Shown here: in pieces, positions 8,511 to 17,502 of the stretch
Layout of the letters: the number at the start of each line of letters is the position of its first letter
How positions within the stretch are numbered: position 1 is the first letter of the stretch
Source: JANJUB01 sp031386985
GTDB lineage: Bacteria; Armatimonadota; Fimbriimonadia; Fimbriimonadales; Fimbriimonadaceae
Assembly (NCBI GenBank): GCA_031386985.1
Contig: JANNCV010000044.1
Location: 417,333-481,332 of the forward strand
Reading direction: 5' to 3'
Length of the DNA stretch: 64,000 nt
Program-made: the position numbers and the translations under genes
The notes under the pieces: generated by a model
What the model saw: only the letters and a program-made list of their open reading frames with translations
The model's database searches: none
Told to the model about the DNA's origin: nothing

Positions 8511-9734
8511 CTAGTTTAGCCCGTGACTGCCACGTTTTGCTACTAGCTGAACATGCAACCAACACAATTCGTCCCGGTCTCCCGGGCCGAACTTGACTTC
8601 AGTGGGAATCACTCGATCATTGCCGAAAGCATGGCCCGAGTTATCGTAGGTCATTTCCAGGTCGAGTTTCGTGCCTTTGACGAGCTCGACCGGCTTATCA
8701 AAGACATAACTGTTGGCCCACTCCGAATCCCAATTGAAGACAAAGAAGACCACCGACGCCTTGCCGCCTGGTGGAGTTGCCAGGAGCCGAATCATGCGTG
8801 CGTAAAGCCGCGCCTCGGGAACAACCGCAACCACAACCGAGTCCTCCGCCAACGTCTGATCATTGGTTAAGGTTGTGAAAGTGTCCTGAGGCGGCAGGGC
8901 GAAATCGCGTTGCCCTAAGGTGATCCAGCTTGGCTCGCTTTTCGTCCCTGCTTCAAAGTAGAGGCCGATTTCGAAGTCGCCAGACTCCTCTTTGCCGGAG
9001 GGCTGCCATAGGGGAGACACCGCCAACTCGTCCCCCGGGGCCAAAGCTACTCCGGCTCCGCCCGGCAGCCGCCACGGCAACCCACCGACGCCCCAACTTC
9101 CGATGAGTCGCAACGCATCTACGCCCGTGGAGTGAAAAACGTCCTTACGCTCGCGGATAGGATAGGCTCTGGCTACAAGCGCTCGTCGCCATACGGCGGG
9201 ACTCGTCGGGCGAATGTCAAATGCCCGCAACACCCGTGGAGTCTCTAATCCTAACAGAATGCGGAGCTCCGGGCTATAGGGCGCACCTTCGGATCGCACC
9301 TTGGGCATGTCTTTCGCTTTGATGATCAAGTCTGGTTTGCCTAGTTCCCAGTCCGGAAACTCGATCTTTGGCCATGGATGAGGCTTACCCGAGGGCATTT
9401 TCTGGCTTACCCATTCTTGAAACTTGAGAAGCTCCAAATCGGTTAGTTTTTCAAATTTTCGTACTTTGCCGTAGTCGGAAAGCGCGTCGGCAGGTGGCAT
9501 TTTCGATTGCATCGTCACGGTTTGAATCAGTGGTGCCCTTGACTTAACTTGATCAAATGTCTCTAACGGGAAGGGGCCGACTCCGTTTTCTCGATGGCAT
9601 GGCATACATTTCACCCGCAAAATAGGTTCGATGTCGCCGTGAAAGGTTCGCTCTTCCGAACTTGCCCCGACCTTCTCTCCGGCCCCCCAGCTAAGCGTCC
9701 CAATGCAAACCAACAATGCCAGAAAGCCCTTCAT
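8511..9734 (-). CDS. Cytochrome c plus DBH-like monooxygenase fold protein with copper ligands apparently lost
   Basis: 407 residues from the ATG at 9734, which gives a clean signal peptide (MKGFLALLVCIGTLSWGAG). A heme motif CMPCH (C43, C46, H47) and the segment VGPFPLETFDQVKSRAPLI match the cytochrome part of planctomycete-type ascorbate-dependent monooxygenases. The C-terminal half follows that family (PSGKEESGDFEIGLYFEAG; TYDNSGHAFGND; DRDELCW). The usual copper-binding HH, HxH and Met positions read RR/SPLW/Leu instead, so copper catalysis looks unlikely. First gene of the operon with the PSD1 and DUF1501 genes. Confidence 0.65.
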   Translation of the reverse strand: MKGFLALLVCIGTLSWGAGEKVGASSEERTFHGDIEPILRVKCMPCHRENGVGPFPLETFDQVKSRAPLIQTVTMQSKMPPADALSDYGKVRKFEKLTDLELLKFQEWVSQKMPSGKPHPWPKIEFPDWELGKPDLIIKAKDMPKVRSEGAPYSPELRILLGLETPRVLRAFDIRPTSPAVWRRALVARAYPIRERKDVFHSTGVDALRLIGSWGVGGLPWRLPGGAGVALAPGDELAVSPLWQPSGKEESGDFEIGLYFEAGTKSEPSWITLGQRDFALPPQDTFTTLTNDQTLAEDSVVVAVVPEARLYARMIRLLATPPGGKASVVFFVFNWDSEWANSYVFDKPVELVKGTKLDLEMTYDNSGHAFGNDRVIPTEVKFGPGDRDELCWLHVQLVAKRGSHGLN

Positions 9735-9738
9735 TTCT

Positions 9739-9766
9739 TTGATCCAATTGTAGCGACAGATATAAT
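9739..9766 (+). promoter_or_regulatory. Promoter of the DegT-family gene, leaderless
   Basis: TTGATC (9739-9744), a 16-base spacer and a perfect TATAAT (9761-9766), six bases before the GTG at 9773. The predicted transcript start falls on the start codon. The -35 lies five bases upstream of the divergent ATG at 9734. Confidence 0.7.
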
Positions 9767-9772
9767 CTACGT

Positions 9773-10951
9773 GTGAGTTCGCCCGCAACCGCTATTAAAT
9801 TACCGACCTGGCCGCATTTTGCCGAAGACGAAATTGCGGCAGTGGCCGACGTCTTGCGCTCGGGCCGAGTGAACTACTGGACGGGAACCGAGGGGCGAGA
9901 GTTCGAGCGAGAGTGGGCGGCTTACGTAGGAACGAAGCACGGCATCGTCATTATGAATGGCACGGTGACGATGGAGTTAGCCCTGATTGCCCTCGGAATC
10001 GGTCCCGGCGATGAGGTTATCATTCCTCCGCGAACCTTTATGGCGACCGCGACGGCAGTGATGGTGCGCGGGGCGACCCCGGTTTTTGCCGATATTGATC
10101 GGGACTCGGGATGCATTACCGCGGCTTCCATTTCGGCGGTTCTTACCTCTCGCACAAAAGCAGTCATCCCGGTTCACCTGGGCGGTTGGCCCTGTGACAT
10201 GAAAGCGATCCTTGATCTTTGTAGGCCCCTCCGGATCGCTGTTATTGAAGATTGCGCCCAGGCTCATGGCGCAACAATCGACGGAAAATCGGTCGGCTCA
10301 TTCGGAGTGATCAACTCATGGTCGTTCTGTCAAGACAAGATCATGACCCTCGGCGGCGAAGGCGGCGCGATCACGGTGGACGATGATGAACTTTGGGCTC
10401 GAATGTGGGCTTACAAGGATCACGGAAAATCGTATGACGCCGTCTACAATCGTCCCCACGGGCCCGGGTTTCGGTGGGTGAACGAGGGGATTGGAACGAA
10501 CTGGCGATTGACCGAAATGCAGTCGGCTTTAGCTCGAGTTCAGCTTAGAAAGCTACCCGAGTGGGTGGCTTTGCGGCGGCGGAATGCCTTAGTCTTGTAC
10601 TCGCGCTTGTCTTCTGTCTTGCGGGTTCCAGTTTTGGCTCCTGGTTTCGAGCACGCTTATTACCGCTGGTACGGCTATCTAGATCGTCCCCTGAAGGACG
10701 GGTGGACGAGGCAGCGCATCTGCGACACGATTTCGGAGCGAGGGGTTTGGTGTCAGGTTGGATCCTGCAGCGAGATTTATTTGGAGAAGGCTTTTGATGG
10801 CACGGGTTATCGGCCTTCTGAGAGGTTGCCGGTGGCCCAGGAACTGGGGGAGAACTCGATCTGCCTGTTGGTGCACCCGACTTTGAGCGAAGGGAATATG
10901 CAGGAGATGGCCGATGTGGTTGAGTCGGTTATGACGGATAGTGTTAGCTAA
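9773..10951 (+). CDS. DegT/DnrJ/EryC1/StrS family PLP-dependent aminotransferase
   Basis: 392 residues. The fold-type I features are visible: the PLP-phosphate segment around NGTVTMELAL (62-71), the cofactor-ring Asp160 in VIEDCAQAHGA, and the Schiff-base lysine K189 in SFCQDKIMTLGGEGGA. Family members transfer an amino group to keto sugars or act as related PLP enzymes in cell-surface and secondary-metabolite sugar synthesis. No sugar-nucleotide pathway genes sit next to it, so the substrate cannot be guessed. Start is GTG, fixed by the promoter that ends six bases upstream. The gene is intact and of normal length. Confidence 0.9.
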   Translation: MSSPATAIKLPTWPHFAEDEIAAVADVLRSGRVNYWTGTEGREFEREWAAYVGTKHGIVIMNGTVTMELALIALGIGPGDEVIIPPRTFMATATAVMVRGATPVFADIDRDSGCITAASISAVLTSRTKAVIPVHLGGWPCDMKAILDLCRPLRIAVIEDCAQAHGATIDGKSVGSFGVINSWSFCQDKIMTLGGEGGAITVDDDELWARMWAYKDHGKSYDAVYNRPHGPGFRWVNEGIGTNWRLTEMQSALARVQLRKLPEWVALRRRNALVLYSRLSSVLRVPVLAPGFEHAYYRWYGYLDRPLKDGWTRQRICDTISERGVWCQVGSCSEIYLEKAFDGTGYRPSERLPVAQELGENSICLLVHPTLSEGNMQEMADVVESVMTDSVS

Positions 10952-10980
10952 GCTAACGTCCAAAGTGGATACTAGTGGCG

Positions 10981-11702
10981 ATGAAAGCACGTTTCAGGGT
11001 TTGCTTTCCTGGGTTTGGGACCGCTAACGAAAAGCGTTGTTTGATTGCGACCGCGGCGGTTTGCTTCATCGGGGCCTACATATCGCCAAGGCCATCGGAA
11101 GTTGTCGTGAATGGGGAGACGGTGACGAGAATGACTCTACAGGGATGGCCCGTGCCCAGTTGGCTGTTGCTATGTGTGCTTGGATTGGTGTCGTACTCGT
11201 TAACTCACTATTTATGTGGATTGCCCGTTGCCGCTGGCCAGAAACGGAATTTGGGGAGCTGTACGAGATGGCAGGTGGCGGATACTTCGCTTGGAAGCCA
11301 GACGTACCCGGAACCGCCTCAATCATGGAGTATGCAGGTCCGACATTCGTTCCCGGCATGAGCGCTCTGGAATTCCTCTCAGTCGATCCTCCACACCCAA
11401 GCCGAGTCATACTGCTAGGGCTAGACGGTTGGACGAAAGAGGTTGAAGAGTTCTCTCACCTGCAGAACAGATGGATTATGCAAGCCCCGATTGGGATACT
11501 TAATCAGTTGATTCCCGCTACGGAAGCCCAGTTGAAATCTTATCCTGATTACTACGAGCTCGCCTGGTTGCTATGGCGTTGTGCCGAGTTGCGCGGCACT
11601 CCCAGCCAAGAATCTCTCCAAGGCCTTGCAGATCGGACGGAATCAGCTCCTCTTTTGGCCAAGCTGCGCGGCGAGTTTTACGATCCTGACGAGCATGACT
11701 GA
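10981..11702 (+). pseudogene. Two-TM protein of unknown function, split by a frameshift
   Basis: From the ATG at 10981 the first frame encodes two membrane segments (CLIATAAVCFIGAYI; WLLLCVLGLVSYSLTHYL). Near 11238 the sensible protein moves into another frame (PETEFGELYEMAGGGYFAWKP onward) and runs to the stop at 11702; read separately, that frame is open from 11037. One extra C in the CC at 11238-11239 would join LPVAAG to PETEFGELYEM. I therefore read one gene of about 240 residues with a single-base deletion, real or from sequencing. A -10-like GATACT ends seven bases before the ATG. The family is not recognised. Confidence 0.55.
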
Positions 11703-11890
11703 GCTGCTAGGGCGCGCTGGTGAACTTGACCGTAGCGGTTAACGTATCGATCCGATGAGCCAACTGGTTAGGCTCCGGTCGGCGGAATCTGGAAATTGAA
11801 TGCTGAGACACTAGGCGGCGGATGTGGTTGGGCAGATTTGCGTTGAAGCGTTAGCTTAAACAAAGACTATTCAAAGTTATACAAAATGAT

Positions 11891-12595
11891 CTACTGCTTG
11901 AATGAAGTTCGTGTTCCATCACGGTGTATGATCAAAAGGAGGCGAGCGTTTCCGGTGAGTTCGTTGGCTTCGAGTCGGCTACGATAGCACATTCCCGATT
12001 CTAACAAGAATGATGAGTTTAGGTGGAAGGTTGGTGATTTAGTCAGGACCGTGCTTATCTCGGCAGTATAAGCTCCATTGCGGTCTTGTAGACCTAGATA
12101 CGTACTCCGAAGGGTTAAGGACGAGCGCTTGCGTGGAATAACTCCGAAGAATCCTTCTCTTTGGAAATTCCAGCGCTCTCCCGGCACAATGGAACTCTGG
12201 ATAAATCCACATGGCGGGGCGACGACGGCAAGTGCCAAGAAATTGTAAATTGGCGACGTACCCTCCGTAATCCCCACCGGACCCGCATGGAACAGCCCGT
12301 CCATGCCTGCAGGGAAATCAACCGGTCCCATGTCATTTGTTCCTGTACCGAGAAAGCCGCGCCTGGCCGAGTCACTCATAGCCAAGGTCTGTGCTAACAT
12401 TGTCATCTGGCCCTTGCTCTTGCAAGTAAGTTTGAGTCGCGTAAGCCAGCGATCTGTCCGCTTGGGGCCATCCAGCTCCTGCCACTTCATCTGAAATTCG
12501 CAGGCGTAATAATAGGTCGCTCCATTTTCGGGGTTTAACTGTAGCTGAATAGCGGTTTGCGAGAAATACGCCGCCGCAACGAGGGCAAGTGCCAT
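11891..12595 (-). CDS. Secreted protein of unknown function
   Basis: 234 residues. The N-terminus MALALVAAAYFSQ looks like a short signal peptide. The remainder is beta-rich with no motif I recognise; three cysteines are scattered (CEF, CKS, CGF). It starts 32 bases after the stop of valS on the same strand and has no separate promoter that I can see, so it may be read through from valS. The 190 bases beyond its 3' end, up to 11702, contain no gene. Confidence 0.6.
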   Translation of the reverse strand: MALALVAAAYFSQTAIQLQLNPENGATYYYACEFQMKWQELDGPKRTDRWLTRLKLTCKSKGQMTMLAQTLAMSDSARRGFLGTGTNDMGPVDFPAGMDGLFHAGPVGITEGTSPIYNFLALAVVAPPCGFIQSSIVPGERWNFQREGFFGVIPRKRSSLTLRSTYLGLQDRNGAYTAEISTVLTKSPTFHLNSSFLLESGMCYRSRLEANELTGNARLLLIIHRDGTRTSFKQ

Positions 12596-12627
12596 GACTT
12601 AAGTGATGTGTCGTCGGCAGAAATCGT

Positions 12628-15285
12628 TCAATCTGCTTGTAACGTGGCTAGCCTTTCACGCACTTTCAAAAGTCGATCCGATACGTCGGCTAGCGCCGCT
12701 TTTTCTCGCTCAACAATCTCTGGCTTCGCTCTTTCCACAAACTGAGGATTGTCAAGACGGGCGGCTAGTCCGGTCTGCTCAGCGAGGAGCTTAGCTTCCT
12801 CGCGTTGCAGTTTTTCGAGTAGCTTCGCCTGATCAACGCTCTCCCCGAGGGGGATGTGGAGGTCGACTCCTTCGAGGGTAGATGAGATGCAGGCACCATC
12901 CGGTCTACCCGGTTTGAGTTCCGTCACCCAGCTTTGCGAGGCGATCAAAGCGTCTCCGCCATCTAGTTCGCCTTCGAAATAGGCTTCAGGAATCGTCTTT
13001 CCTGGCTCAATGTCCATTGTTGCGCGCAATGAACGTAAGGAGCGAACGATTGCAAACCAACGCTCCACCTGCGCCTCAATGGTGACAGTCCCTGTCGCAT
13101 TCATTTGAAAATTGTCGATCGTCGCTTCGCCGTTGCCCGACACATACTCTCCTGAAAACCAGTCAGGCAGTGTGGGCCATGCTGCCGACATGAGGAACGC
13201 CGACTTGCCCTCAATCGGCAGGTGAGAGTAGATCTCCTCGGTGATGTGGGGCATGATCGGGTGCATCATCGTCAGAAACGCCTCTAGCGACTTAAGTAAC
13301 ACCCACTGGGGGGTATAGCTTGTCTCCGCGTTCTGCAGGCGTCGCTTAGCAACCTCGATGTACCAATCGCACATCTCCGACCAGAAGAAGCGATACAAGG
13401 CCGCGGCCGCCTCTTGAATGTTGTAGGTATCGTAAGCCTCGCGAACAACCTTCTCGGTGGCATAGAGACGGGAAAGAAGCCAACGATCCTCGGGCTGCAA
13501 ATCTAACTCTCCAGTATAAGGGGATAGATTCATCAGGACAAAGCGACTGGCATTCCAAATCTTGTTGCAAAAGTTGCGCGCGTCCTCGGTTCGTCGCTCG
13601 CTGTAACGCAGGTCTTGGTTATAGCCGGTTTGGCTCAGAAGCGTGTAACGCAAGGCATCCGCGCCTACTTTTTCGATTATATCCATCGGATCAACGCCCG
13701 TCCCCAGGCTCTTGCTCATGCGCTTGCCGTCTTCGGTTAGCACCGTCGCATAGATGTAAACCTCCCGAAAAGGAACCTGACCGATGAAATCTAAGCCCAT
13801 CATCGCCATCCGAGCAACCCAGAGGAAAATGATTTCGCGGGACGTTACCAACACATCGGTTGGGTAGAACTCCTTTAGATCGGATGCGGAAGGGTCGGGC
13901 CAACCCATGGTCGCAAAAGGCCACAACCCCGAGCTGAACCACGTGTCCAGCACATCATCGTCCTGGCGAACGATCGTCTTGCCGCTCTTTTGCTCAGCAG
14001 CAGCCCAACTCAGCGCCGCAACCGGAGTTCCGTCTTCGCAATAGTAAACTGGCACCCGGTGGCCCCACCAAAGCTGACGGCTGATGCACCAATCGTGCAA
14101 ATTCTCCAGCCACTCGTTGAAAATGCGCTCGTATCGCTCGGGGATGAACTTGATATCACCCTTTCGAACGGCATCCATAGCCAGGGCCGCAAGGTCGGTT
14201 TGGGATGCAAACCATTGCTCGCTCAGCAAGGGCTCGATCACCTCACCGCTTCGCTCGCCAACGATGATTGGAATCTCGTGATCCTTGATTTCAACCAGGA
14301 ACCCTTGTTCTTCGAGGTCAGACACGATGCGCTTTCTAGCCTCCAGCCTATCCAGCCCAGCGTAAACTCCACCCTCGGAGGTGATCTTGGCGGATTCATC
14401 GAGCAAGACCGGCATCGGCAAGCCATGGCGCATGCCCACTTGATAGTCATTCGGATCGTGAGCAGGAGTGATTTTTACGGCTCCTGAGCCAAACTCAGGG
14501 TCGGGATAGACGTCTGAAATCAACGGAATCTCGCGCCCAACTAACGGCAACGTCAGAGTCTTACCAACCAGTGCTTTATAGCGCTCATCGGATGGATGAA
14601 CGGCGACGGCAACGTCGGCTAGCATGGTTTCGGGCCGGGTCGTCGCAATAACTACATCACCCGATCCATCAGTAAAGGGGTACCGAATGAAGTAGAGCTT
14701 GCCCTTGATGGTGCGGCGCTCGGTCTCGATGTCGCTAACGCTCGTCTTGAGCACCGGATCCCAGTTAACAACGCGCTTACCTCGATAGATGATTCCCCGG
14801 TCAAACCACTCGATGAAAACTTTGAGAACGGCTTGAACATAGTCCTCATCCAAGGTGAATCGAAGCCTTGACCAGTCGAATGCGTGCCCAAGCCGGCGAA
14901 ACTGGCCGATGATTGTGTTGCCGCTTTCGTGTCGCCACTCCCACGCTCGTTCAAGAAAGCGCTCCCGTCCAACCTGAGATGCGCTCGCCCCTTCCTTACG
15001 AAGCAACTTATCAACGACTGATTGCGTTGCAATTCCCGCATGATCGGAGCCGGGAAGGATCAACACGGAGTGGCCGGTCATGCGCTTGTAGCGACCGAGC
15101 AAATCCTGAATGGAGTAGCACAGAGCGTGACCCATGTGAAGGGAACCCGTGATGTTCGGCGGGGGAATGGTTATTGTATAAGCGGGTTTGCCTCCGCCTT
15201 CAGGTTGAAACAACCCAGCTTCTTCCCATTTCAAATACCAAGCTTGCTCAACGCCGGAGGCGTCGTATCGTGATTCTAGTGCCAT
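12628..15285 (-). CDS. valS: Valyl-tRNA synthetase
   Basis: 885 residues, the usual length. Class I signature HMGH is at residues 50-53 within PPPNITGSLHMGHAL, and the KMSKS loop reads RMSKS near residue 520 (EDGKRMSKSLGTG). The CP1 editing domain (TTRPETMLADVAVAVHP) and the tungsten-binding-type anticodon domain are present, and the C-terminus is the valyl-specific coiled-coil arm. It charges tRNA-Val in the cytoplasm and edits Thr. AAAGGAG eight bases before the ATG is one of the few clear Shine-Dalgarno sites in the window. A TATCCT box lies about 40 bases further upstream. Confidence 0.97.
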   Translation of the reverse strand: MALESRYDASGVEQAWYLKWEEAGLFQPEGGGKPAYTITIPPPNITGSLHMGHALCYSIQDLLGRYKRMTGHSVLILPGSDHAGIATQSVVDKLLRKEGASASQVGRERFLERAWEWRHESGNTIIGQFRRLGHAFDWSRLRFTLDEDYVQAVLKVFIEWFDRGIIYRGKRVVNWDPVLKTSVSDIETERRTIKGKLYFIRYPFTDGSGDVVIATTRPETMLADVAVAVHPSDERYKALVGKTLTLPLVGREIPLISDVYPDPEFGSGAVKITPAHDPNDYQVGMRHGLPMPVLLDESAKITSEGGVYAGLDRLEARKRIVSDLEEQGFLVEIKDHEIPIIVGERSGEVIEPLLSEQWFASQTDLAALAMDAVRKGDIKFIPERYERIFNEWLENLHDWCISRQLWWGHRVPVYYCEDGTPVAALSWAAAEQKSGKTIVRQDDDVLDTWFSSGLWPFATMGWPDPSASDLKEFYPTDVLVTSREIIFLWVARMAMMGLDFIGQVPFREVYIYATVLTEDGKRMSKSLGTGVDPMDIIEKVGADALRYTLLSQTGYNQDLRYSERRTEDARNFCNKIWNASRFVLMNLSPYTGELDLQPEDRWLLSRLYATEKVVREAYDTYNIQEAAAALYRFFWSEMCDWYIEVAKRRLQNAETSYTPQWVLLKSLEAFLTMMHPIMPHITEEIYSHLPIEGKSAFLMSAAWPTLPDWFSGEYVSGNGEATIDNFQMNATGTVTIEAQVERWFAIVRSLRSLRATMDIEPGKTIPEAYFEGELDGGDALIASQSWVTELKPGRPDGACISSTLEGVDLHIPLGESVDQAKLLEKLQREEAKLLAEQTGLAARLDNPQFVERAKPEIVEREKAALADVSDRLLKVRERLATLQAD

Positions 15286-15332
15286 ATTGTGTTCTCCTTT
15301 CGTGTCTTGAAAGTCTCGGCAAGGATACCCGA

Positions 15333-15348
15333 TGTTTCACGTGAAACT
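15333..15348. promoter_or_regulatory. parS-like ParB-binding site
   Basis: TGTTTCACGTGAAACT matches the widely conserved bacterial parS consensus TGTTTCACGTGAAACA at 15 of 16 positions, including the full 14-base palindrome. A further half-site GTGAAACA follows at 15354-15361. parS sites load ParB for chromosome segregation and usually lie in the origin-proximal part of the chromosome. The site is between the divergent valS and LAGLIDADG-like genes and covers the expected -35 of the latter. Confidence 0.85.
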
Positions 15349-15364
15349 ACCCGGTGAAACAAGA

Positions 15365-15370
15365 TACACT
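15365..15370 (+). promoter_or_regulatory. -10 box of the LAGLIDADG-like gene, leaderless
   Basis: TACACT ends six bases before the ATG at 15377. The matching -35 position (TGAAAC) overlaps the right arm of the parS site, so ParB binding could affect transcription; that link is inference. Confidence 0.5.
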
Positions 15371-15376
15371 AGTAGA

Positions 15377-15700
15377 ATGACTCCGTTTGAAGAAGGTGTG
15401 ATTGTTGGCTTACTCGTGGGCGAGGGCAGTTTCGGAGGGGATGGCAAGCAACCCCAGGTAACCTTGAAAATGCATATACGACATGAAAAGCTCATGCTTT
15501 GGCTGGTGGAGAGACTGCCCAATTCGAAGCTGTACGGCCCCTATCATCATGGAGATCGTCACTTTTATCAATGGATGATTCGAGGAAGAGCACTTCGAGA
15601 GGGATTGGTGCCTTTGATCGCAAAGCATGTGGCCAATCTTGATGATCACGCCGCTGCGCGCTTTCGGAGCATGTGCCAGAACTACAACATTGACACTTAA
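15377..15700 (+). CDS. Small single-motif LAGLIDADG-like protein
   Basis: 107 residues from the ATG at 15377, chosen because a -10 box ends six bases upstream; a longer frame from 15332 would begin inside the parS site. Residues 8-19 (VIVGLLVGEGSF) match the LAGLIDADG helix, with the catalytic-type acid at E16, followed by the expected beta strands (PQVTLKMHIRHEK) and the LYGPY segment. Single-motif proteins of this family act as homodimers, as homing endonucleases or as derived DNA-binding regulators. It is free-standing, with no intron or intein host gene next to it. Activity is uncertain. Confidence 0.65.
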   Translation: MTPFEEGVIVGLLVGEGSFGGDGKQPQVTLKMHIRHEKLMLWLVERLPNSKLYGPYHHGDRHFYQWMIRGRALREGLVPLIAKHVANLDDHAAARFRSMCQNYNIDT

Positions 15701-15743
15701 TGGCGTCGGTAACGCTCATCCGGAGATTGCCGTCTGAATAGTT

Positions 15744-16277
15744 ATGAAGTGGTTCGCTCTTGCCCTCTGCGTCATCTTCGTTATCGTTGCGAGTGCTCAA
15801 ACGAATCGCACCCCCGCTGACTCGATCAAAGATTTCAAATCGTGGAAACGGTTGACCGCAAGCCCGGCATACATCACTGACTATGTGAGTCTTCTTTGTC
15901 GCAGATCGCAGCCCGATGAGATCGCTCATCCCCACATCTCGAACTGGATTCATGTTTATGTTAACTCAATCGGGGCCAAGGCCGCCGTATCGAAAGCAAA
16001 GAAGATCAGTTTCCCAGTGGGATCGATTTTGGTTAAGACGAAGTTCCCCCGGAAGCAGGGCTCAACGATTGAGATGATGACCGTAATGATCAAGGGCGCA
16101 AAGGGCTCACGCCCGAAGACTGGTGATTGGCAGTTCCTTGTGATGAATGGCAACGGAACGGCGATCCTTGCCGACACGCGTTTGGAACATTGTTTTAGTT
16201 GTCACAAAGTGAAAGCTAAGAAAGATTTCGCGTTTCTGAAATATGAGTCTATGCGGCCAGGTATCCCAAACTGGTAG
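15744..16277 (+). CDS. Cytochrome P460-like secreted heme protein
   Basis: 177 residues. It has a signal peptide (MKWFALALCVIFVIVASAQ). Near the C-terminus is the heme site CFSCH followed by KVKAKKDFAF, and earlier FPVGSILVKTKF; both match the cytochrome P460 family, in which a c-type heme carries an extra lysine cross-link. Relatives oxidise hydroxylamine or NO or detoxify NO-related species in the periplasm. P460 family membership is likely; the substrate is not known. No partner redox gene is adjacent. Confidence 0.75.
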   Translation: MKWFALALCVIFVIVASAQTNRTPADSIKDFKSWKRLTASPAYITDYVSLLCRRSQPDEIAHPHISNWIHVYVNSIGAKAAVSKAKKISFPVGSILVKTKFPRKQGSTIEMMTVMIKGAKGSRPKTGDWQFLVMNGNGTAILADTRLEHCFSCHKVKAKKDFAFLKYESMRPGIPNW

Positions 16278-16295
16278 CAACTAAACTGCACGGCA

Positions 16296-17414
16296 TCACT
16301 TCGACATGATCTCGACGTTCGCCCTCGGCACCAACGCTTCCTTGCCATCTGATAATCTCGCTTTCAACACCCGAACCTCAGTTCCCGAATCCACGACCAT
16401 GAGTTGAGCCGGCAGATCAATGACCGTTCCAAGCTGGCCAAAATAGGGCTCGCGAATGACCCGTATCGAGCTACCAACCTCAAGCAAGCCGCCCATTCCT
16501 GCGACTTCGGCAGTTCCAGTGAGCTCAAGCGGAACGATAACTTCAGGGCGAATGACGCCCGCCCGGATTTGCGTCGCGCCGTTCACGCTCGCCGTCTTGC
16601 CTTCTAGCGATTGCAACAGCTCGAACGTTCGCTGCGCCATGTTTAGGTAACCAAAACCCTCGGTAACTAACAGGGTTAGGGGAATCTGCTCTTGCCCGGT
16701 GATGGCGACGCCGATGTCGTAGCCCAAATACTTGATGAGATCACTATCTTTTACGCCGCCCGCGATAATGCCTGCAGCACCCACTTGAGCGGCTTTTTGA
16801 ATCGCATCGAAGGTGAATCCACTTCCACCAACCAAGAAGAAGCCCTTGTCACTAGGATCGATGTTGTCGGCGTGCAGGATTTGGTCCGGACCACCGACTT
16901 TAATTTTTATCACGCCCCGACGTTCGCCACCGATGCCAAAAATCCCTTGCACCATTGCCCCGCGCGTTTCGATTGTCGCCCCTTCATCGGGCATTACATC
17001 GGCTACAACCCCTTGCAAGTAAGCATTCACATCTATCGGAATCGGAGCCTCGCGAACCAAAACGTTGCCTGTAATGTTGGAGATTGACTCAATGATGCCA
17101 GCGTGGGCGGAGGTGATCGTTTGCTTGCCCAAGCCGAAAAACCCTTTAGAGACGGCTACCGTTTGACCCTTCTCAACTGGATCTCCCACCTTAAGCTGAA
17201 ACATGGCCTCTACGTCGGCCGCCTCGACGCCCAAGGATTCGGCGAGCTTGATGGTTTGCAGGGCTCCGGGCAAAGACGCCCGCGCGATTACTTGATCCGG
17301 CGTAACCAAATCGCCCTTCTTGATCAAGACTTCGCCCTTGATCGGCAATCTTCTTATGCGGCGAACTACGATGTCTCCGCTCACAGTCAAACCCGGCGTA
17401 TATGCGCTTCCCAT
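16296..17414 (-). CDS. Conserved protein with two barrel-sandwich hairpins and a KOW-like C-terminus; function unknown
   Basis: 372 residues. Two biotinyl/lipoyl-like hairpins are suggested by VLIKKGDLVTPDQVIARA (about residues 28-45) and LKVGDPVEKGQTVAVSKG (about 74-91), neither with an attachment lysine in the standard MKM context. A Gly-rich middle follows (FFLVGGSGFTFDAI; GAAGIIAGGVKDSD), then a KOW-like end (REPYFGQLGTVIDLPAQ). Similar proteins are, to my knowledge, found mainly in Chloroflexi and related phyla without assigned function. It lies convergent to the P460 gene. No signal peptide is visible, so it is probably cytoplasmic. Confidence 0.6.
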   Translation of the reverse strand: MGSAYTPGLTVSGDIVVRRIRRLPIKGEVLIKKGDLVTPDQVIARASLPGALQTIKLAESLGVEAADVEAMFQLKVGDPVEKGQTVAVSKGFFGLGKQTITSAHAGIIESISNITGNVLVREAPIPIDVNAYLQGVVADVMPDEGATIETRGAMVQGIFGIGGERRGVIKIKVGGPDQILHADNIDPSDKGFFLVGGSGFTFDAIQKAAQVGAAGIIAGGVKDSDLIKYLGYDIGVAITGQEQIPLTLLVTEGFGYLNMAQRTFELLQSLEGKTASVNGATQIRAGVIRPEVIVPLELTGTAEVAGMGGLLEVGSSIRVIREPYFGQLGTVIDLPAQLMVVDSGTEVRVLKARLSDGKEALVPRANVEIMSK

Positions 17415-17502
17415 TGAGTTCTCAGTTTACCGCGTAGGTTCGAGCAGATCCAGGTTCGATGAGAAGGGTTCAAATTGCTAAGTTTTTTGCAGATGTTCCG
17501 AA

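Noticed and set aside
8500..8565. Longer start of the PSD1 gene
   Set aside because: It overlaps the preceding stop and adds residues that spoil the signal segment; the ATG at 8499 is better placed.
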